NCBI RefSeq assembly: GCF_002081715.1
Contig: NZ_MUKP01000024.1
Location: 1-64,000 of the forward strand
Length of the DNA stretch: 64,000 nucleotides
Source: Nocardia donostiensis
Lineage (GTDB): Bacteria > Actinomycetota > Actinomycetes > Mycobacteriales > Mycobacteriaceae
Direction: 5' to 3'
The notes under the pieces: generated by a model
What the model was told of the DNA's origin: nothing
The model's input: the letters and a program-made list of their open reading frames with translations, nothing else
The model's database searches: none
Translations under genes and position numbers: made by a program
Shown: positions 1-9,138 of the stretch, piece after piece
Position numbering within the stretch: the stretch's first letter is position 1
How the letters are laid out: every line of letters begins with the position of its first letter

Positions 1-219
1 GAGCCGATCGACCTGGGACAGTCGCTGCCAGGTCGCCGAGGTGTTCTGCACACAGAACGACACCAGCGGTGGATCCAGGGATACGGGAACGAACGTGCTC
101 ACCGCGATCCCGTATCGTTGACCGTCGATCTCCGCGCACACTGCCACCACCCCGCTCGGAAAGTGGGCGAAGGCGCGGCGCAGGCCGACACCGTCGGGAA
201 CCTCGGAGAGATGAGTCAT
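1..219 (-). CDS. Flavin reductase domain protein (N-terminal part, runs off the left edge)
   Basis: The minus strand reads an open frame from an ATG at 219 to the window edge, about 73 residues. The visible part has the look of the RutF/HpaC-type FMN-binding flavin reductase fold: a segment LRRAFAHFPSGVVAV, then the typical IAVSTFVPVSLDPPLVSFCV strand-loop-strand. Such enzymes use NAD(P)H to supply reduced FMN to two-component monooxygenases. It lies 38 bp downstream of the SfnB-like gene on the same strand, which fits it being the reductase partner of the flavin-dependent oxygenases upstream. The C-terminus is outside the window, so length and cofactor preference cannot be judged. Confidence 0.8.
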   Translation of the reverse strand, partial: MTHLSEVPDGVGLRRAFAHFPSGVVAVCAEIDGQRYGIAVSTFVPVSLDPPLVSFCVQNTSATWQRLSQVDRL

Positions 220-257
220 GGTTCGTGGTCCTCTTCTCGTTCTCGTGCGGCTGCCGG

Positions 258-1472
258 TCAGATGACGCCGTGCAGCGGCGGCGGGGTGCCGTGCACCAGT
301 GACCGACCGATGTGCTGGTACTTCCAGCGGACCGGATCGTGCAGGGTATGAGTGCGGGCATTGCGCCAGAAGTGGTGCAGGTTGAGCCCGGCCGCGGCGC
401 TGCGGGTGCCGCTCACCTCGAACAGCGCACTCGATACCTCGGTGGCGGCACGGTCGGCGAGCACTTTCGCCGTGGCCACCGCGATCGATGCCGCGCCCAC
501 TCGGTCCGGCGCGTTCCGGGCGGTGTCGACTGCCGCCCCGGCAGCAAGCAGGGCGGCCTCGGCAGCGGACACGCTCACAGCGAGCTCACCGACCCGCTGG
601 ATCACCAGCGGATCGTCGACAGCGCGTGCCACCTCGGCCTCGAACCACGGCCGGCTCTTGGTCCGGACGAACTCGGCAGCGGCATTCAGCGCCCCGCGCG
701 CGATACCGGCGTCGATGGCTGCGTGCAGGAGCTGCGCGAACGCGCCGTACGCGGTCGGGGCGTCGACTGCCGCGGACCGATGCACCAACTGGTCCCGGTC
801 GACCACGACGCTGTCGAAGACCACCGTCCCGCTGCTGGTGGTGCGCTGGCCGATACCGTCCCAGTCGTCGACGATCTCCACACCGGGTGTGTCGGCCGGA
901 AGGTAGGCGATGTATTGGCCCGACACCAGACCGGAACGCTCGTCCGGGTCGTCGAGCCGGGTGAGCACCGCAAGCAGATCCGCGAACAGCGAACCGGTGC
1001 AGTAGTACTTCACGCCATCGATCCGGAATCGGGTGCCGGTGTCGATCGGCCGCACGGTGGTGGCGATATCGGTGACCGTGGCGCCGCCCCGCTCGGACTG
1101 GGCGTTGGCGATCCGGGCGCCGGACAGCACCTGCCCCAGATATCGGTGCTGCTGGCTGTCGGACCCGGCCAGTTTCAGCAGGTTCACGTAGACGAAATGG
1201 CTGTGCGGGATCTGCGCGATATTCGGATCCGCGACGGCGAGCACCCGTACCACTTCGGCGAGCTCGCTCGGCGGCAGATCCGCTCCACCGAGCACGGCGG
1301 GCACGGTGATGGCCAGCAGACCGCTGGCGGCCAACCGATCCATCTCCGCGAACGGCAGTTCCCGCTCGCGGTCGCGGTGGGCGGCGCCGGGCGCGAACTC
1401 TGCCGCCATACGCGCGGCGACAGCGCGGGCCTCGTCCGCCGAGGTGATGCGCTCGGCCGCGACGACGGTCAT
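258..1472 (-). CDS. SfnB/DszC-type acyl-CoA dehydrogenase-fold monooxygenase
   Basis: This 404-residue protein has the acyl-CoA dehydrogenase fold throughout: an N-terminal helical domain, a middle beta domain (IANAQSERGG, then FRIDGVKYYCTGSLFADLL, which matches the flavin-site strand of DszC/SfnB enzymes) and a C-terminal helical domain ending NLHHFWRNARTHTLHDPVRWK, a signature of the sulfur-acquisition oxidoreductase group. These FMNH2-dependent enzymes act in sulfone or thiophene sulfur release during sulfate starvation. The ATG at 1472 overlaps the TGA of the upstream LLM gene (ATGA), so the two are translationally coupled; a longer upstream frame to 1709 lies inside that gene and is rejected. 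The actual substrate is not visible from sequence. Confidence 0.87.
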   Translation of the reverse strand: MTVVAAERITSADEARAVAARMAAEFAPGAAHRDRERELPFAEMDRLAASGLLAITVPAVLGGADLPPSELAEVVRVLAVADPNIAQIPHSHFVYVNLLKLAGSDSQQHRYLGQVLSGARIANAQSERGGATVTDIATTVRPIDTGTRFRIDGVKYYCTGSLFADLLAVLTRLDDPDERSGLVSGQYIAYLPADTPGVEIVDDWDGIGQRTTSSGTVVFDSVVVDRDQLVHRSAAVDAPTAYGAFAQLLHAAIDAGIARGALNAAAEFVRTKSRPWFEAEVARAVDDPLVIQRVGELAVSVSAAEAALLAAGAAVDTARNAPDRVGAASIAVATAKVLADRAATEVSSALFEVSGTRSAAAGLNLHHFWRNARTHTLHDPVRWKYQHIGRSLVHGTPPPLHGVI

Positions 1473-2587
1473 CGGCCCGCGACCGCGACGGGGATGTGCG
1501 CGGCCTCCAATTCCCGGGCCAGCGGAAGCACCGTGGCGCCGAAGTATTCGATCTCTTCCTGAAAGTGCAGGAATCCGCCCAGGATGAGATCCACGCCCAG
1601 GTTGCGGTAAGCGACGATCCGTTCGGCCACCTGTTCCGGGGTGCCGATCAGCTTCGTGCGGAAACCGTCGTTGTACTGGACGAGGTCTTCGAAGGTGGAG
1701 TCGGCCCACATGCCCTTGCGGTCCCGGGTGGCGGCCCCGGCCTGTTTTACGGCATCACGGAAACCCTCCACCGCGGGCTTATCGGCCTTGGCGATGATTT
1801 CGCGCAGGGTGTCATGGGCTTCCTTCTCGCTGTCGCGGACGATGATGAAGCCGTTCAAGCCGAACTTGACCTCGCGATGGTGTTCGCGAGCGACAGCGCG
1901 CAGATCGTCGAGTTGTTCGGTGACACCGTCGAAATCCTTACCGTTGGACAAGTACCAGTCGGCGTACCTGCCACCGTTGCGTCGTGCGGCGGTCGAATTA
2001 CCCCCTTGGAACAGGTCGGGATTCGGCCGAGCCGGCGAGTTGAGGGGTTTGGGCTTCAGGGTGAAATCGCGGATACGGTAGAAGTCGCCGCCGTAGTTCA
2101 CGTTGTCCTCGGTCCAGATCTTGCGGATCACCTCGAGAAATTCCGCGCTGCGGCGGTAACGTTCGTCGTGCTCGAGCCAGGGCTCGCCGAGCGCGGTGAA
2201 TTCCCCGGCGAACCAACCGGATACGACATTGATGGCGAAACGGCCACCGGACAGATGGTCGGCGGTGGCGCCGAACTTGGCGAGCACCGCCGGATGCCAC
2301 AGCCCCGGGTGGACGGCCGCGATCACCTTGAGGCGTTCGGTGGCGCCCAGCAGCGCGAGGCTGAACGAGGTCGACTCGTGCTGGTATTCCGCCCCGTAGG
2401 AGGCGGTGTAGCGGACCTGGGAGAGCGCGTAGTCGAAACCGCTGCGTTCGGCGGTCTGCGCCAGCTTCTTGTTGTAGTCGAAGTCCCAGCTCGTGCGCTG
2501 CTCCACAGCACTGGTGACCAGACCGCCGCTGACATTGGGCACCCAGTAGGCGAACTGGACCTGATCGGTGATCTTCTCGGTGGTCAT
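1469..2587 (-). CDS. sfnG: LLM-class dimethylsulfone-type monooxygenase (SfnG-like)
   Basis: The 372-residue protein is a bacterial luciferase-like TIM barrel. The start VQFAYWVPNVSGGLVTS and the segments HLSGGRFAINVVSGWF, LGEPWLEHDERYRRSAEF and DLFQGGNSTAARR follow the SfnG/alkanesulfonate monooxygenase pattern, including the NVVSG/HDERYRR flavin-binding region. SfnG converts dimethylsulfone to methanesulfinate with FMNH2 and O2. The ATG at 2587 was chosen because the upstream extension to 2755 is low-complexity and has no family similarity. It overlaps the downstream SfnB-like gene by 4 bp and probably shares its flavin reductase. The family assignment is firm; the exact sulfone substrate is inferred. 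Confidence 0.85.
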   Translation of the reverse strand: MTTEKITDQVQFAYWVPNVSGGLVTSAVEQRTSWDFDYNKKLAQTAERSGFDYALSQVRYTASYGAEYQHESTSFSLALLGATERLKVIAAVHPGLWHPAVLAKFGATADHLSGGRFAINVVSGWFAGEFTALGEPWLEHDERYRRSAEFLEVIRKIWTEDNVNYGGDFYRIRDFTLKPKPLNSPARPNPDLFQGGNSTAARRNGGRYADWYLSNGKDFDGVTEQLDDLRAVAREHHREVKFGLNGFIIVRDSEKEAHDTLREIIAKADKPAVEGFRDAVKQAGAATRDRKGMWADSTFEDLVQYNDGFRTKLIGTPEQVAERIVAYRNLGVDLILGGFLHFQEEIEYFGATVLPLARELEAAHIPVAVAGR

Positions 2588-2729
2588 CCCTGCTCCCGCC
2601 GCTGCCGTGGAACTCCTCGAATGGGCGCCGGGCCTGGCAACTGGTGCCCGACGCCCATTCAGTTCACCAGTGCCGGGAACCGGATACGAGGGTTTGAATC
2701 GGCCCGATCGGATTGCCCGAGCCCGCCGG

Positions 2730-4109
2730 TCAGGGACCGGTGGATGCCGCCGCATCGTAGGTGGATCGGGCGAAACGGCCGGCGGGGCGGAACTTTTCCA
2801 GTAGCGCGCCCGCGTCCTCGCCGGTGATCTTCGTGATGTAGGCCTGTGCGTCCTCGGTCGAGTTCACGTCGAGGAAGGGTTGGGGCCGGTGCAGCAGGCC
2901 GACGAGGGCGGCGGCGAACCGCGGATCGACCGCGGCGGCGGCGAAGAACTGGTTGCCGATCTCACCGAACTCCGGATCGCTCAGGAACAGTCTGGTGACT
3001 TTCGCGGCAGCGTCCGAACGGGCCGCCAAGAACGATTCGTACTGGTTTCTCAGCCAGGCGGCGTCGAACGGGCCCTCGTGGTCTTTGACCGCGGCGACCA
3101 GCCGCTGTGCTTGGATGAGACCGCTCTGCGCGCCCTGTCCGGCGATCGGATCGTAGGCGACGGAGGCATCCCCCAGCGACGCCACCGTATGACCGGCGGC
3201 GGTAGTGCCGACACCAGCGCGCACGAGGGGCCGTACAGCACCCTTCAGCCACGAGTGCGGATCGGAGTCGATCACCTTGGTGGCGAGCACCTCGGGCAGA
3301 TCCCAGTCGAGGTAGTCGCGATACAGGTCTTGCACGATCCGGTGCGCCGAGACAGCGGAATCGGCGGCGGCGAAGCGCTTCTCCCAATCGCTGCCCGGTC
3401 GTGCCCATCCGAGGAACGCCCAACTCGGGCCGACGTCCTTGTGCAGATAGGGCCCCCACCACCCCTCGCCCTGTTCAGCCAGGATGGAGAACCCGCAACG
3501 CCCCCCGCCGGCTGGACTGCGGTGCGCGAACACCGATTCGTCGTAGCCGAGGCCGGTGACGGTCACGGTCAGCACGCTGCGCTGCGGCGCCTCGTAGACG
3601 GTGCGCGTGGTATCGATCGGGAACAGGTCGGACAGACCGCCGCGACCGGTGGCGATCAGGGTCAGATCGTTGGTGGCGGCGATGGCGTCGACCGTTTCCG
3701 GGGTCACCTCGTCAACGATGAACCGGCCGCCCCGCTCGACGAAAGCGTCGAGCCGTTCCCCGGCTTTGAGTCGGGTGTCCACGGCGAGCCCGACATATCC
3801 GTCGAATTCGCCGTCGAAGGCGATGAGCTCGTCGCCGCCGCCGGCGATCCGGACGGTCAACCCGCTGTGCAGCGGGGCGCGGTCCCGGTAGGTGGGCAGG
3901 CCGAGGGCTTCCTCGGCGTCCTGCGCCTCACCGAAGATCAAGGCGGTGCCGGTCGCGGGGACGTTGTTACGCAAGGCGTCCCGGTCCAGATTGCTGTACA
4001 CGGTGACGTCGAAGCCGATGTCGAGCAGTCCGAGCGCGGCGGTGGCGCCGGCCTGGCCCGCGCCGATGATAGCGGCCTTACGGTTTGTGGAGGTGTGCTG
4101 AGATGTCAT
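2730..4109 (-). CDS. Styrene/indole monooxygenase-like FAD enzyme (StyA family)
   Basis: The 459-residue protein begins with a Rossmann FAD-binding motif, KAAIIGAGQAGATAALGL, and has a second FAD motif late in the chain, VASLGDASVAYDPIAGQGAQ, as in group E external flavoprotein monooxygenases. StyA-type enzymes receive reduced FAD from a partner reductase and epoxidise styrene or oxidise indole and sulfides. The ATG at 4109 is the first plausible start; the upstream 39 codons are compositionally unlike coding sequence. It is the first gene of a minus-strand run (2730-4109, 1469-2587, 258-1472, 1-219) that ends in a flavin reductase. In this context a role as a sulfoxidase is attractive but inferred. 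Confidence 0.82.
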   Translation of the reverse strand: MTSQHTSTNRKAAIIGAGQAGATAALGLLDIGFDVTVYSNLDRDALRNNVPATGTALIFGEAQDAEEALGLPTYRDRAPLHSGLTVRIAGGGDELIAFDGEFDGYVGLAVDTRLKAGERLDAFVERGGRFIVDEVTPETVDAIAATNDLTLIATGRGGLSDLFPIDTTRTVYEAPQRSVLTVTVTGLGYDESVFAHRSPAGGGRCGFSILAEQGEGWWGPYLHKDVGPSWAFLGWARPGSDWEKRFAAADSAVSAHRIVQDLYRDYLDWDLPEVLATKVIDSDPHSWLKGAVRPLVRAGVGTTAAGHTVASLGDASVAYDPIAGQGAQSGLIQAQRLVAAVKDHEGPFDAAWLRNQYESFLAARSDAAAKVTRLFLSDPEFGEIGNQFFAAAAVDPRFAAALVGLLHRPQPFLDVNSTEDAQAYITKITGEDAGALLEKFRPAGRFARSTYDAAASTGP

Positions 4110-4260
4110 ACGACCATCGTTGTGCCGTCCGGTGTGTCGCCAGAGAGTTGCGATCACCGAGAAATCAATAGCGGAAACCCGTTTACCACAGGCTTTTACG
4201 CGCACACTCCGCATCGGTCGCAGCATCCGCGCGCCGGGCCGCCCAGTCTACGATTCGACC

Positions 4261-4758
4261 ATGTCGTTCCGTGCCGAAACCCTCACCGGAGACCGCGCCG
4301 AACAGTATCGGCAGCTCGCCGATCAGGCCGCGGCGTTGGTTGCCGGCGAGGCCGACCGCATCGCCAATGCCGCCAATCTGGCCGCCCTGGTGTATCACGC
4401 CCTGCCGGAGGTGAACTGGGTCGGCTTCTATTTCTTCGACGGCGCCGAACTCGTCGTCGGACCGTTCCAGGGCAAACCGGCCTGCGTACGCATCGCCCTC
4501 GGTACGGGCGTGTGCGGAACCGCCGCCGTCACCCGTCGCACCCAGCTCGTACCCGACGTGCACGCTTTCCCGGGGCATATCGCCTGCGACGCCGCCTCCC
4601 GTTCGGAGATCGTGGTGCCGCTGGTACGCGGCCACGAACTCGTCGGCGTCTTCGATCTCGACAGCCCCCGCCCTGCCCGGTTCGACGACCTGGACCGGCG
4701 CGGGCTCGAGCGAATCAGCGAGGTCTTCCTCGACTCGCTCCCTCCACCCGGCTCGTAG
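4261..4758 (+). CDS. GAF-domain free methionine-R-sulfoxide reductase
   Basis: This 165-residue single GAF-domain protein matches the fRMsr family. It has the VNWVGFYFFDGAELVVGPFQ strand, the GKPACVRIALGTGVCGTAA segment with two of the family cysteines, and FPGHIACDAASRSEIVVPL with the third. The cysteines give disulfide relay chemistry that reduces free L-methionine-(R)-sulfoxide. The ATG at 4261 gives a normal family length; the upstream frame to 4120 overlaps the divergent promoter region. It stands alone, divergent from the StyA-like gene, among sulfur-compound oxygenases, and may protect free methionine. Confidence in the family is high. Confidence 0.88.
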   Translation: MSFRAETLTGDRAEQYRQLADQAAALVAGEADRIANAANLAALVYHALPEVNWVGFYFFDGAELVVGPFQGKPACVRIALGTGVCGTAAVTRRTQLVPDVHAFPGHIACDAASRSEIVVPLVRGHELVGVFDLDSPRPARFDDLDRRGLERISEVFLDSLPPPGS

Positions 4759-5036
4759 CCGTACCACCGTGCAGACCGGTACGACGAGGCGCCGATTCTG
4801 CCGGAGTGGGCCGACGGCGGTACCCCGCCGGGTGGCGGCCCGGCGCTCGGCTCGCCACCCGGGCACGATGCGCCGACAGTCCGAGAAAGGAGCAGGGGCC
4901 GCGCCCACGAGGACGGCGGTCCCAGCGACAACTGCGTATCGAGCGACCGGAGCCGGAACGACCGCGAACAACCCGCCGGTGTTCCACACAGGTCGCGGGC
5001 GGCACAGACGACCGGCGTCGAGCTCGGCGAACCGGC

Positions 5037-6266
5037 TTACTCGGTCGCTGCTCGGCTCGCTCCGGAGGTCCGCTCCCCCGCACTCCACGCGAACGGCAGG
5101 TCCGCGCCGTTGAGCAGGTGGTCACCGATCGCGCGGGCCTTCTGGATCGCCGGATTGTGCACCGAGACGGTGCGAGCATTACGCCAGTGCCGGTCCAGCC
5201 GCAGCCGTTCGGAGGTGATGGACGCCCCGCCGACATCGAACAGCTCGCTCGTGGCGGGCAGTACCGTATCGATCACGGCGAGCTGCGCCTGCGCAGCCGC
5301 CAATTCGACCTCCACCAGCGCTTTTTCGTCTTTCACGCCCGCCGCCAGCACCTCGTCGAGCAGTTCGGCCACGGCGAGGACGGTGGCGCGGGCGCTGAAC
5401 GCGGCGGCCGAGAGCCGGCCGATGATCTGTTGCACGAGCGGATCGTGGCGGGGCAGATCGGCGGCGGAGTGGGTGTAGCCACGGGTGCGTTGCGCGACCC
5501 ATTCCCGCACATCGCGTTCGGCGCGCTGCGCGATGCCCGCGAGCACGGCCAGCTGGATCAGTTGGAGGTAGGCGGTGGCGTAGGTCGGTCCGGCGGCACC
5601 GTATCCGGGTCCGAGGATCTGTTCCTCGTGCACGGCGACATCGGTGAACTCGGTGGTGCCGCTGGCGGTGAGTCGCTGCCCGAAGCCGTCCCAGTCGTCG
5701 TGCTGACGTACCCCGGCGGCGTTCGCATCGACCAGCACCGCGACCCGGTCTCCCGCCCGGTCGGCGGCTACCAGAATATGGTCGGCGTACAGCGAACCGG
5801 TGCTGTAGTACTTCACCCCGTTGAGCAGCCAGCCGTTCCCGTCGGGCGTCAGGCGGGTCCGGTATCGGTCCACCGCGCCCACGCCGGGTTCGGTGATGGC
5901 ATTCCCGACGAGCGTCCCCTCGGCCACGGCGCGCAGCCAGTGGTCGCGCCGCGGACCGGTCTCGGCGGACAACTGATCCTCGACGAACACCCAGTGCACA
6001 CGTAGTGCCTGCGGCAGATTCGATTCGGCCGCCGCCAGTTCGATCAACTGCCGGAACAGTTGCCGCACACCCGCGCCGAAGCCACCGTATTCCACGGGGA
6101 CGCGCAGCGCGCCGAATCGCGCCGTGCGCAGCCACCCCACCTCGTCGTAGGCGAGTCGGCGGTCGGTTTCACGGTCGACCGCACCGGCGGCGATGCGCTC
6201 GTAGATCGGAGTGAAGATCTCGTCGAGTTCGGCATCGGAGATCGATCGTGCAGCGGTGGAAGTCAT
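5037..6266 (-). CDS. DszC/SfnB-type acyl-CoA dehydrogenase-fold monooxygenase, second copy
   Basis: The 409-residue protein is a second member of the same acyl-CoA dehydrogenase-fold oxygenase group as 258-1472. It shares WLLNGVKYYSTGSLYADHIL, the DDWDGFGQRLTASGTTEF loop and the C-terminal LRLDRHWRNARTVSVHNPA motif. Such proteins use reduced flavin from a separate reductase to oxidise sulfur atoms in thiophenes, sulfoxides or sulfones. The ATG at 6266 follows a region with no similarity, so the longer frame to 6458 is not used. It is divergent from ssuD (6485) with about 220 bp between. Two different paralogues in 6 kb suggest distinct substrates, which the sequence does not identify. Confidence 0.86.
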   Translation of the reverse strand: MTSTAARSISDAELDEIFTPIYERIAAGAVDRETDRRLAYDEVGWLRTARFGALRVPVEYGGFGAGVRQLFRQLIELAAAESNLPQALRVHWVFVEDQLSAETGPRRDHWLRAVAEGTLVGNAITEPGVGAVDRYRTRLTPDGNGWLLNGVKYYSTGSLYADHILVAADRAGDRVAVLVDANAAGVRQHDDWDGFGQRLTASGTTEFTDVAVHEEQILGPGYGAAGPTYATAYLQLIQLAVLAGIAQRAERDVREWVAQRTRGYTHSAADLPRHDPLVQQIIGRLSAAAFSARATVLAVAELLDEVLAAGVKDEKALVEVELAAAQAQLAVIDTVLPATSELFDVGGASITSERLRLDRHWRNARTVSVHNPAIQKARAIGDHLLNGADLPFAWSAGERTSGASRAATE

Positions 6267-6470
6267 TCGCTCACGATGGCCGGAGACGCCGCCGGCCTCA
6301 CCGGTTACGCGCACCGCGATCGAAATCCCGCACCTTTCCGTCCCGGCCGTGCAGTTAAGAATCGGGCCGATTCGAACTGGTGACCGGATGGGCCGGCGGC
6401 ACCACAATCGGGGGTCGTCCAGGCTCGACGCTCGGCCGAGGACGCATCCCCCCGGCATCTGTATGCCCCG

Positions 6471-6477
6471 AAGGAGA
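6471..6477 (+). promoter_or_regulatory. Strong ribosome-binding site for ssuD
   Basis: AAGGAGA is placed 7 nt before the ATG at 6485. It is one of the clearest Shine-Dalgarno sequences in the window and decides the ssuD start against the longer frame beginning at 6380. Confidence 0.7.
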
Positions 6478-6484
6478 TCTGAGG

Positions 6485-7630
6485 ATGAGCCTGTCGTTCC
6501 ACTGGTTCCTGCCCACCTACGGCGATTCGCGCGGTCTCGTCGCGGGCGGACACGGAACCGCCATGTCCGGTGACCGGCCCGCGTCGCTGCGCTATCTGAA
6601 CCAGGTCGCGGGCGCTGCGGAGGAGAACGGTTTCGAGGCCGTCCTCACACCGACCGGGGCCTGGTGCGAGGATGCCTGGCTCACCACCGCCATGCTGGTG
6701 GAGACCACGGAAACCCTGAAGTTCCTGGTGGCGTTCCGTCCCGGCCTGATCTCCCCGACGCTCGCCGCGCAGATGTCGGGCACGTTCCAGCGGCACTCCC
6801 GTGGCCGGTTGCTGCTGAACGTGGTCACCGGCGGTGAACCTCACGAACAGCGCGCCTACGGTGACTTCCTCGACAAGGAGCAGCGGTACGAACGCTGCGG
6901 GGAATTCCTGCACATCGTGCGGGAGCTGTGGCGTTCCCGGGAACCGTTCACCTTCGAGGGCACACACCTGCAAGTCCGGGACGCGTTGCTGAACAACCAC
7001 CCGGACCCGGCTCCTCCCCTCTTCTTCGGCGGGTCGTCCGCTCCCGCCGGGCCGGTGGCCGCCCGATACGCCGACACCTATCTCACCTGGGGCGAGCCAC
7101 TGTTCGCGGTGAGCAAGAAACTCGAATGGGTTCGTCGCCTCGCCGTCGACCACGGTCGGCAGCTGAGCTATGGGCTGCGCATCCACGTGATCACCCGCGA
7201 CACCTCCGAAGCGGCGTGGGCGGAGGCAGATCGGCTGCTAGAGGGCATCGATCCCGGGGATGTGGAACGGGTACAGGCGAATCTGTCCCGCAGCGAATCC
7301 GAAGGGCAGCGTCGCATGGTGGAACTGCACGGCGGGAACACCGACCGGCTCGAGATCGCCCCGAACCTGTGGGCGGGCGTCGGCTTGGTGCGCGGCGGAG
7401 CGGGGACGGCGCTCGTCGGCTCCCATGAGGAGGTGGCCGAGCGGCTCATCGAGTACTCGCGGCTGGGCATCACGCATTTCATCCTGTCCGGCTACCCGCA
7501 TGTCGAGGAGGCGTACTGGTTCGGCGAGGGTGTGCTGCCGATCCTGGAGCGGCGCGGACTGTGGCGGCCGACGGTGCGCCGGGCCGTGCGGCCCGCCGCC
7601 GCCCCGTTCGCGGCGGCGCCCACCAGCTGA
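6485..7630 (+). CDS. ssuD: Alkanesulfonate monooxygenase-like LLM flavoprotein
   Basis: This 381-residue luciferase-like monooxygenase has the SsuD pattern: start LSFHWFLPTYGDSRG, then FEAVLTPTGAWCEDAW with the SsuD-type active-site cysteine, RGRLLLNVVTGGEPHEQRAY, LDKEQRYERCGEFLHIV and PPLFFGGSSAPAGPVAARYAD, plus the C-terminal ALVGSHEEVAERLIEYSRLG. SsuD cleaves C1-C14 sulfonates to aldehyde and sulfite with FMNH2 and O2. It is followed after 31 bp by remnants of ssuC, ssuB and ssuA, the usual transporter partners, so the gene sits in a decayed ssu operon. The oxygenase itself looks intact, so it may now rely on sulfonates brought in by another system. Confidence 0.88.
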   Translation: MSLSFHWFLPTYGDSRGLVAGGHGTAMSGDRPASLRYLNQVAGAAEENGFEAVLTPTGAWCEDAWLTTAMLVETTETLKFLVAFRPGLISPTLAAQMSGTFQRHSRGRLLLNVVTGGEPHEQRAYGDFLDKEQRYERCGEFLHIVRELWRSREPFTFEGTHLQVRDALLNNHPDPAPPLFFGGSSAPAGPVAARYADTYLTWGEPLFAVSKKLEWVRRLAVDHGRQLSYGLRIHVITRDTSEAAWAEADRLLEGIDPGDVERVQANLSRSESEGQRRMVELHGGNTDRLEIAPNLWAGVGLVRGGAGTALVGSHEEVAERLIEYSRLGITHFILSGYPHVEEAYWFGEGVLPILERRGLWRPTVRRAVRPAAAPFAAAPTS

Positions 7631-7661
7631 TGCCCATGACCGGTATCGAGTGGAGCACCCG

Positions 7662-8074
7662 GTGAGCACCACAGCGGTGACCGAGCCCGCTGAGGCGGCA
7701 TCACCACTGCCGCGAACAGCGCGCCGTCGGCGGAAACGGTCGGCTGCCAGAGGTTGGGCGGTGCGGCCGGTATTCCGCTCGATCGATCCGAACCTGATTC
7801 GTGCCGCGCGCTGCCTGGGTGCCCGGCCGGTGGACGTGCTGCGCACCGTGGTGATGCCCGGAGCGCTGCCGTATATCTTCACCGACCTGCAGATCGCCAT
7901 GGGCGTGGCATGGTTCTCGCTGGTGGCGGGCGAGATGATCGCAGGCGAGTACGGGCTCGGCTACCTGATCAACACCTCCTACACCACAACCCGGTATCCC
8001 ACCGTCGTGATCGCGATGATCACCCTCGGGCTGGTGGGATTCGCCTCCAGTGAGGTGATCCGCCTGGGCCGTGG
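7662..8074 (+). pseudogene. ssuC: Sulfonate ABC transporter permease, internally deleted relic
   Basis: From a GTG at 7662 the frame codes a short basic N-terminus (about 32 residues, Arg/Ala-rich) that jumps straight into the distal half of an SsuC-type permease: the EAA-like loop FRSIDPNLIRAARCLGA, PGALPYIFTDLQIAMGVAW, then the final membrane segments ending near VIRLGR. The first membrane helices normally present (roughly 100-130 residues) are missing, and the C-terminus runs into ssuB-derived sequence at about 8074. A complete SsuC is about 250-290 residues; about 135 remain. This is best explained by two deletions and makes a working permease very unlikely. Confidence 0.8.
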
Positions 8075-8298
8075 CTCACCACACTCGACAACGTGCTGTT
8101 CGGGCCGCGCGCCCGAGGCCAGGACGATCCCGGAACCCGCCGCAGGGCCAAGGATCTGCTGGCCCGGATGGGGTGGCCGAGTTCCATGACCGCTACCCCG
8201 GCGAACTCTCCGGCGGGATGCGTCGACGTGCGGAACTGGCGCGAGCGCTCATCAACGAACCCGCTGTCCTCGTGGGAAGCAGTAAACGCGCCACCCGC
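8073..8298 (+). pseudogene. ssuB: Sulfonate ABC transporter ATP-binding protein, central fragment
   Basis: A fragment beginning WLTTLDNVLFGPRARG corresponds to the region after the Walker A of an SsuB-type ATPase. Around 8170 the frame shifts, and the neighbouring frame continues AEFHDRYPGELSGGMRRRAE, which is the ABC signature LSGGM, then ALINEPAVL, just short of Walker B. Walker A, Walker B and both termini are absent. The relic is fused in sequence to ssuC at its left and ssuA at its right, so the three genes have been condensed by deletion. No ATPase activity is expected. Confidence 0.78.
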
Positions 8299-9044
8299 GA
8301 CCTGCGGATCGTCTCGACTCTCGGAGGTGGCCCGATTTCGCCACCCAGCAGGAGGCCATCGGCTGGTTCGACGGTAAGACCGTCGCCACGCCGCACGGCA
8401 GTTGCACCGATCGCATCGCGCAGTCGGGTTTCGAACAACTCGGTGTCCGGCCCGGTTCGTACCTGAATCGGAGTCTCGACGTGATCACGTCGAATTTCGA
8501 GAGCCGCAAGATCGACGGCGCGATCGTCTGGGAGCCGACGGCCTCCAAACTCGTCAACGCGGGATCGGCGAAACGTGTCGCCAGCGGCGCGTTCGCCGAT
8601 CAGTTCGACGGCGGGTTCATGCTGATGGACGAGGAATTCCTGGATACCCGCCCGGATGCGGCCAAAGGCTGGTTACGGGCCGAACTCGACGCCCAGCGGT
8701 TCCTTGCCGCTGCGGCGAACGCCGACGAGATCGTGCGGCTCGCCCAGGAACAGACGGAAGGCTTCTCCGACCAGGATCTGCGCGACTCCCTTTACCGGGA
8801 GTGGCCCACAGCCCAGGGCGGTAGCCCCGGCGGGGTGCGGCTGCGACTCCCCTTTGTCCCCACCGGGGACAGCGCCGCTCTCGTCGACACCGCGGCGGAG
8901 TTCCTGTACCGGATCAAATCGATTCCGGCGCCCGACCTTCCCGAGGGCGCAGTCGATCCCGAACCGGCGACGACAGCGCTCGACGAGGCCGGTATCGACC
9001 CGGCGGAGGGAGTCGGCGCGGTCGTGGCCGGTCCGGGACGGTAG
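8299..9044 (+). pseudogene. ssuA: Sulfonate-binding periplasmic-type lipoprotein, C-terminal relic
   Basis: The segment DLRIVSTLGG (from 8299) is in one frame and DFATQQEAIGWFDGKTVATP (from about 8334) in another, so a frameshift lies near 8330. After that the frame stays open to 9044 and codes a typical NMT1/SsuA-like lobe: VITSNFESRKIDGAIVWEPT, ANADEIVRLAQEQTEGF. The signal peptide, lipobox and first lobe are missing because the sequence joins directly to ssuB. About 235 of an expected 340-400 residues remain. It cannot be exported as it stands, although a start at about 8481 leaves an uninterrupted 187-codon frame that may still be called as a gene. Confidence 0.75.
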
Positions 9045-9138
9045 GCGCGCCGGGGCCGGGGCGGCAGGTACCGCAATCTGGTCTCGTCCCGGCCCGGAGA
9101 CGCACCGCCCGTTCGTCGGTCGGCAGCCGACCGGCATC

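Noticed and set aside
2880..6005. A 1041-codon plus-strand frame across three genes
   Set aside because: It lies antisense to the StyA-like and DszC-like genes and covers the fRMsr gene in another frame. It has low-complexity Arg/Gly composition and no family similarity; it is a high-GC shadow frame.
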